From assembly GCA_006503535.1 (NCBI GenBank), contig QYRS01000004.1, positions 3,224,001 to 3,288,000 of the forward strand: 64,000 nt of DNA, given 5' to 3'. Made by a program: the position numbers and the translations under genes. Numbering within the stretch: the stretch's first letter is position 1; each line of letters starts with the position of its first letter. Of this stretch, positions 57,201-64,000 are shown piece after piece. The notes under the pieces were generated by a model. That model was given only the letters and a program-made list of their open reading frames with translations. It did not search any database and was not told the DNA's origin. Source of the stretch: Arthrinium phaeospermum. Lineage: Eukaryota > Ascomycota > Sordariomycetes > Amphisphaeriales > Apiosporaceae.

Positions 57201-57462
57201 ATCGACATCCGCGAGGGCGATCCATTAAAACGTTAACCTTACCAGGATTTCTGTGGCGCATTTTCCCGCTTGACCTCGGCGCGCGATGGCCAAGGGGCGG
57301 GCCCGGGTTCCTAGGAGGCCAGGCGGGTGCCATGCCAGGGCACGATAGCCCATGACCAGGAAGTTGAGTCGAGTCGAGCCGAAGAGCCTCCCCGACACCA
57401 AAGAGCTATCAGCTGACCCCCATGTCACTTTAGGTCAACGCCTGTCAAAAACGCACGAGCCA
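54273..57462. other. Gene-free stretch bordering the A+T block
   Basis: 3.2 kb. The first ~600 bp are the promoter/5' UTR of the F-box-like gene; a 153-codon minus frame there (54369-54830) looks like leader, not coding. The rest contains only short unrecognised frames at normal G+C up to about 57,462, where composition changes abruptly. Confidence 0.45.
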
Positions 57463-57643
57463 CCCGCTAAACTAATAATAATATATTAAGCTTCCTATTT
57501 ATATTAAATATAGGTTAATTTAATTAATATAATACTTTAATATATAATAATATTTTTTATTTTTATAAGTATAATAAAAACTGTATAACTTTTTATTAAA
57601 TATTTAGTTTAACGATAATATTTTTAAAATTAAAAAAACGTAA

Positions 57644-57663
57644 GTTCGATTTCGATAAAAAAT
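57644..57663 (+). repeat. 20-bp inverted repeat, left copy
   Basis: GTTCGATTTCGATAAAAAAT, 180 bp inside the left edge of the A+T block. The exact reverse complement is at 63968-63987, 6.3 kb away. Confidence 0.6.
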
Positions 57664-60600
57664 TATTCGGTTTTCGTTTTATTTTTTAAATTTTTAAATT
57701 AAATATATATTTCGCGTAAAAAAAAAACGAATATTAAAAATAAAATAATTAATATAAATAATAAATATAATATATATTATTATATATTATATATATTAAT
57801 AAAAAGATTTAAATTAAAATAATTAAAATAACGATAAAATAGTTTATATATATGTAAAATGTATGTTTAATATATAATAAATAAAAATCGCGCGTTTATA
57901 TCGCGTTTTTTTTTTTTTTTTTTAAATTTATAATAAATAAGTACGTAATAATAATAAAAATTATATATATTTTTATATATTATATATTTAATTAATATTA
58001 ATTATATATTTAATTTAAGTTTTAAAATTCGTTATTTTTTATATATTATAAAAATTCATATTTAAATATTTAATATATTTAATATAAGTTTATTATTTAT
58101 CGTAATTATATTTTAATATAATTTTTAATAATTGATATTAATAAATATTTTATATTAAACTTAAATAAAATATATATTAATTTTATTTAATATATTTCGT
58201 TATTAATTAAGCGATTAATCCTTTAATTTTTTTTGATTATATTTATAGTATATTAAATATATATTTAATTTATATTAAATTAATATTAATGATATTATAT
58301 TAAATTTTATTATTTATTTTAACTCGGCTTTTATATTTAATTATAAACATTTTTAATACGTATTTTATATAAATTTAATTTATATAAAATATAAGTTAAA
58401 TTTAAATTTATATTAATAATATTATCGTTTTTATTATTAATTTAGTCGATAACGTTAAAATCGATATAATTAATATATATATAATATATATAAATATATA
58501 TTAAATATATATTAAATATATTAAAATAATTCGAATTTTATATTATTTTATTTTATATTTTTAATAGTATATAAATATAAAATTAATTTAAATTTAATAT
58601 ATATTAAATTAATATTATAATTATTATATATTTATTAATAACGATATTATATATAATGTTACTTTTATCGAGAAATTTATTATATTATATATATAATTAT
58701 ATATTTAATATATATTAATAATATATAAATATTCCGTTATTATTATAATTAATATATTAATATTAATAAATATTTTTAATTATATTTAATATATATAATA
58801 TTAATATTATATAGTTATAAACTTTTTTTATATCGTTATTATAGCCGTTAAATATATCGTTATTTAAAAATAAATTTATTATATAATTAATATATTAAAT
58901 ATATTATTAATATAATATATATAATATTATTATTTTTTATATTTATTTTTTTAATTAATATAATATTTATTACGTTAATAAATTTAAATAAATAAATTTT
59001 ATATTTAATATATTTTTATATATTAATTATATATATAATTGCGGTTTTATTAATAAAATTATTGTTATTTTTAACTTTATTGCTAATTATTTTAAAAAAT
59101 TTATATATATTTTAAATTTATATTAAATTTATATATTAATATTAAATTTAATTGTTAAAATATTAATTTTATTAATTAATTTAATATTTTTTTTTATCGA
59201 CGCTTTAAAATAAATAAACCTTATATTATATTTACGTCGTATTTATATTTTATTTAATTTAATAAAAAATGTTTTAAATCGCGAATTATTTTAATTAAAT
59301 ATATATTAATATAATTAAATTATATTATTTAATTCGCTTTATCGCTATATAAAACGTACCTTTTATATATATCGAACTTATATTTAACGCCCGTTAATAT
59401 ATAAAAAATTTTTATTACGTTAAATTTTTAACGTTTATCATTAAAATCTTTTATTTTAAAAATCGATTTTAATTTTACCCTTTTATTTTATTTTAATTTA
59501 ATTTTTATTTTAAATTATATTTATATTTAATTTATATTAAATTTATATTTTATTAATATTACATTATTTATATTATTTAATTAATTAATAAAATTATTTT
59601 AATAAAACGATATTTTTTTATATATAAAAATATATTTTTAATACATATTAATAAACGAAACGGTTTTAAATGTTTTATTAAGAATAAATTATAACCCGAT
59701 TTGGAACCCCGATAGAATCGTTATTAACGACGCTTGAAATCGCTTTTTAAAATATAATATATTATTTATTTAAATTATATTATTAATATATTTAATATAT
59801 ATTAAATATTAATTATTATTGTATTAAAATTTTATTTTCGCTATTTTTATTTTTAAAAAATATAAAATAAATTTATTATTTTAATATATTATATATTTAA
59901 TATATTAATTATATTTAACGAAACCTTTTTTTTTTAATAGTGACGAGAATAAAATATTTATTAAGTTTTTTAAAAATAAATATATGCGTTATATATATTA
60001 AATATATGTTTAATTAATATTAAATATAAATAATTATAAAATTAAATCCGTTTTTAATATTCGCCGTTCGAGTTATAAAATCGATGTTAATATTAATAAA
60101 ATTTAAATTTTATATATTTGTTTTATTTTTAGTTTATATTTAATATAAGCGAATTTTATATTTAAATTATATTTTCGTTATTTATTTTTTGTTTTTTTAA
60201 TTATATATTAATATTTATATTAAGCGTATATTTAATTTATATTAAGTTTTTATAAAATTTATATAAAATATTTTTAATTTTTTATTATTTATTTTTAATA
60301 ATTTCGTATATAAATTCGATATAAAATTAATATATATTAAATTTTATAATTTTAATAATTAATATTATTTTTTATAACTTTTAATAATATATTATATATA
60401 TATAATTATATAATTATTTTTATATTTAAATGTTTTAATTGTTCGATTTTTAATTATAATGCCCGCTTTTTTTTTTTTTTAAATAACGTATTATTTTATT
60501 TCGACGAGTTTAAAATATAAATATATTATACGTACGTATTATTTATATTTAATAACGGCGGATTTAATTTCGAAAAAACGTTATTATAATATTATTTATT

Positions 60601-63600
60601 TAATATTATATTAAATTAATAATGTTTATATATTATCTAAATATATAGGGGATATATATTGTTTATATAATTATAACGAGGTAAATAATGACCTTTGTTT
60701 ATTATTAATATTAAATTTTTTTTAAAAAATATCAAAATTATTATTTAATATAAAATCGATATCTGTTAAATTTATGTTAAATATACATTAAAAATAAATA
60801 TTTCGATTATTGTATAAATTATTAAAATTAAATAGGAAGCGGTTATTTTCGCGTTTATATATAATTTAAGCCCGGTATATATAATCTATACGTTAAAATT
60901 ATTTATTAAATTGTATTTAATTCGTATTTATTTTTTAATTTATTTAATATTTAATATTTAATTTTATCATAAATTTTTTTATTTTTTTTTTATATATTAA
61001 TGAAAATTATAATAAAAATTAATATATATTCGATATAAATTAAATATATGTAAAATATATAATAAAATAGCGCCGAGTTTAATAAATTTTCGATCGGTTA
61101 CGTTATTATTTTCGAAATAGCTCGATTTATAGATATTTATTTATTTATAAATATATATTTAAATTTTAACCGGTATATAATTAATTTATATTATTAATTC
61201 GGTAACAACCCAGTTAGTTTTACATTTTATTTTAAATTAACTTTTAAATTTAAAATATATTAAATATAAAATATTTACTTATTTAATATATACTTTTTTT
61301 AATATAGTTTTTTAAAAGTTTAAAAAAAAATATAATATCGAGTGGTTCGGAAATTTTTTTCGAAAATTACGTTTAACGTATATTTTATAAAAAATTAAAA
61401 TATATTTTAAATATTAAACCGTCGTTTATAAAAAATCGATAAATTATAAATAATTTTTAAAATTTAAATTAATTAATATATAAAATATAAGTTAGGTATA
61501 TATTTACTTATAATTTATTTTTTATATATTTAATATATAATTAATATTTATATTAATTTTATAAATATATCACTATTAAATAAGGTTTTTAATAAAATTA
61601 ATTAATATGTTAAATATAAATTCGAATATTTTTTAATATAACTCTATTAATTTATAATTAATAAATATATAAATATATATAAAACCTAAATTTAATATTA
61701 ATTTATTTTATATTTAATTTAAATATAGCATATATATAATATATATTTATAATTTACCTTTCGATCTTATTTAATAATAAAAAATATATTAGTTTTTTTA
61801 AATATTATTTTATATAATAAATCTATTTAAAAATATATTTAGTATTAAATAAACTTAATTTAAATTTATATTATATATATTATATAATATCGCCTATCGT
61901 TGAATTCTTAATATCGTTAAATCTATTTTTATATCGGAATAAATCTTATTTTATTTAAAATTAACGTTTAATATTTAAATAATATAATAGCGTATATAAT
62001 AAATATATATTAAATATATAATTTATCTAAAAATTAATAATTTTTTAAATAAAAAAACATCCGTTATTTTTATAATAAAATATATACCTTATTTTTAATA
62101 TTAAAATATAAATTTAACTCATATAAAATAATATTATTAAATTGTTATTAAAATTTAAGCTTAAATTTATTAATAAAAAAACAGCTTATATAATTAATAT
62201 ATATTAAATATAAATTATATATAAAATCGGTTTAAAAATAACTTATATATAATAAAATATTTAAGCTTTATTTCGTTAAAATATTACCGTATTATTTTAA
62301 ATAATTCGTAAATATCGAAATCGGGTAACGACGAATAATAATTATATAACCTTCGATATATAATAATAAAAAATTAAATATATTAATTATATAAGATATA
62401 TATCGAATTTATATAAAAATATAAAACTTAGTTTTACCTTAACCTTATAAATAATTATATTTTAAATAATTAATATATTTAAAATATATTTATATAATAA
62501 ATATATATTATTATATATTAATTATCTTATTATAAATCGATTAATTTAAATATATTACTTTTATTATTTATTATACCTGTTTTTAAATAAAGCTTTTAAA
62601 TACAATATATCGATTCGTAATATAAATAATAAAAGAAGGAATATACGATAATACGATTTAACGTTATTATTAAAAAATATTTAATAAATATATATTAAAA
62701 GTATTATTAATATATTAATTATATATAAAATATATATTAAAATAATTTATACTATTCTTCGTAAATATTATAAGCTAACACCTTTCGCATATATATTAAT
62801 TCGATCCTTAAATACGGTAAAATTTAAAAAAGTAACAAAACTCTATTTAAATAATATAAAATTTTTTATAAATTTATTAATATATTTTAATATAAAATAA
62901 AAATAAATTATATATAAATATATTTTTCTGAATTTTTAAATTAGTATAGTTTATTATAATTAATTTAGGAGTTTTTTTAAAATATTTTAAATAAATATAA
63001 GGTCGATATAATTATAATATATTTGATATAATAAATTTTAATTTAATAAAAAATATATTAAAATATTATTATATTAATATAATCGATATTATATTTTATT
63101 AATAATATTATTTAATTTAAACATATATTTAATATATATTAAATATATTTTAAAATAAAATTTATTTAAAAAATTAAAATAAGACGATATTTATCGATAA
63201 TTTAATATTTAAACGAGTATTAAATTAAATTTAAGAATTTAATTAATATATTTAATATATATTTATATATATTTATTATATATTTAATAAATTATTTATT
63301 TAAACGTTTTTATTGTTATATTACGGTTATATTTTAATTTTAATATATTCGATAAAAAAAAATAATAAAATATTATAATATTAATATTAAATATATAAAT
63401 ATTTATTATTATAAAATAATTTTATATTTTATATATATTAATAATATATTTTTTTTTTATCGATAATAAAACTTTATTTTAAAATAATTTTTTATATAAA
63501 TTAATATATATAAATATAAATAAAATATACGTAATATATTTATTATTTATATTTTTTCGAATTTTTTAAATATTCTTCTTTTATTTCGAATAGGGATTTT

Positions 63601-63967
63601 TAATAGGCTATATAAAAATATCGATAGGTAGTTTCGATTAAATATATTTAAATAATATTTAATTAAAATATAATTTAATATATATAAAATTTATATTAAA
63701 TTTATTATTAAAGTTTAAATCGGTATTTGATAATTTTTTAAATATTATAATAAAAGTAATAAAATATAATATAAATTAAATATATATTCGATATAAAATA
63801 AATTAAATATTAAAATATTATTATAAAAAATATATATTACGTTATTACGTTATAATATATTAAATTAACGGTATAAATTACTCTTTATTTAAATTTTTTA
63901 ACGATTAATATATTTAATATAAATATTTAAAAAAATTTAAAAAATCGAAAAGGTTAAAAATAACGTT

Positions 63968-63987
63968 ATTTTTTATCGAAATCGAAC
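63968..63987 (-). repeat. 20-bp inverted repeat, right copy
   Basis: Reverse complement of the left copy at 57644-57663, identical over 20 bp including two CpG sites. Flanks show only weak further similarity. Confidence 0.6.
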
Positions 63988-64000
63988 CTATATCTTTTTA

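Larger units (their letters stand above)
57463..64000. repeat. A+T-rich, heavily RIP-mutated block
   Basis: From about 57,463 to the window end the sequence is almost entirely A and T, roughly nine-tenths or more by eye, with TA/AT-rich runs and no usable open frame. Most remaining cytosines on the plus strand are in CpG; CpA is nearly gone. This is what repeat-induced point mutation (C-to-T, preferring CpA) leaves in transposon-rich DNA of ascomycetes. The switch from normal G+C is sharp, over tens of bases. The original element cannot be named. The block may be a subtelomeric, centromeric or interstitial repeat island and continues beyond the window. Confidence 0.92.

Noticed and set aside
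57463..64000. Mitochondrial DNA as an explanation for the A+T block
   Set aside because: No mitochondrial gene, rRNA or tRNA is visible, the junction with nuclear genes is continuous, and cytosines are biased to CpG, which fits RIP better.

Overview
The window is nuclear DNA of a filamentous ascomycete (Pezizomycotina, probably Sordariomycetes). The evidence is short 50-90 bp GT-AG introns with CTRAY branch points, fungus-restricted families (HET, DUF6594, DUF7707, a two-syntaxin-type Sso protein), GC-rich third codon positions, and a terminal block of extreme A+T DNA with the hallmarks of repeat-induced point mutation (RIP). I rebuilt exon-intron structures by hand from frame continuity, splice consensus and family resemblance. 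No species can be named.

Layout, 1-24.7 kb: mostly housekeeping and secreted-protein genes. In order: a GH43 arabinanase-like glycosidase, a GPI-anchored DUF7707 protein, the terminal choline/ethanolamine phosphotransferase of the Kennedy pathway, a short-chain dehydrogenase, an M28-type glutaminyl-peptide cyclotransferase, the Swp1/ribophorin II subunit of oligosaccharyltransferase, an acidic hypothetical protein, a small secreted protein with four copies of a PFxGxGxP motif, a plasma-membrane syntaxin with an unusual exocellular tail, a DUF423 membrane protein, and a damaged fructosamine-kinase-like gene. Several act on the secretory route (OST, QC, syntaxin, GPI and secreted proteins), but nothing suggests they are one regulated unit.

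24.7-36 kb: an accessory stretch. It starts with about 2.5 kb of non-coding DNA, then a divergent pair (DUF6594 membrane protein; 131-aa disordered protein with three SR[RK]W repeats), then a caspase-like CHAT protease fused to a C-terminal ZZ zinc finger. This block is the best candidate for an undescribed system: the CHAT His/Cys pair is intact, the architecture recalls fungal and bacterial cell-death/immune proteases, and a membrane protein and a small disordered protein lie beside it as possible partners. A MEMO/Mho1 homologue and an unrecognised multi-exon gene follow.

36-44.2 kb: core genes again: a CSC1/OSCA/TMEM63 cation channel, the exon-junction protein Y14 (RBM8A), and a GPR1/FUN34/YaaH acetate transporter. 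44.2-48.8 kb and 54.3-57.46 kb hold no gene I can support. 48.8-54.3 kb carries a HET-domain incompatibility gene, which appears to have a TAA at codon 13 in a RIP-type CpA context, and a large single-exon F-box-like protein.

57.46-64.0 kb: one continuous block of nearly pure A+T, with remaining cytosines mostly in CpG. It is a heavily RIP-mutated repeat island with no surviving coding capacity. A 20-bp exact inverted repeat lies near its two visible ends.

No rRNA, tRNA or CRISPR array was recognised by eye; tRNA absence is not certain without a covariance-model search.
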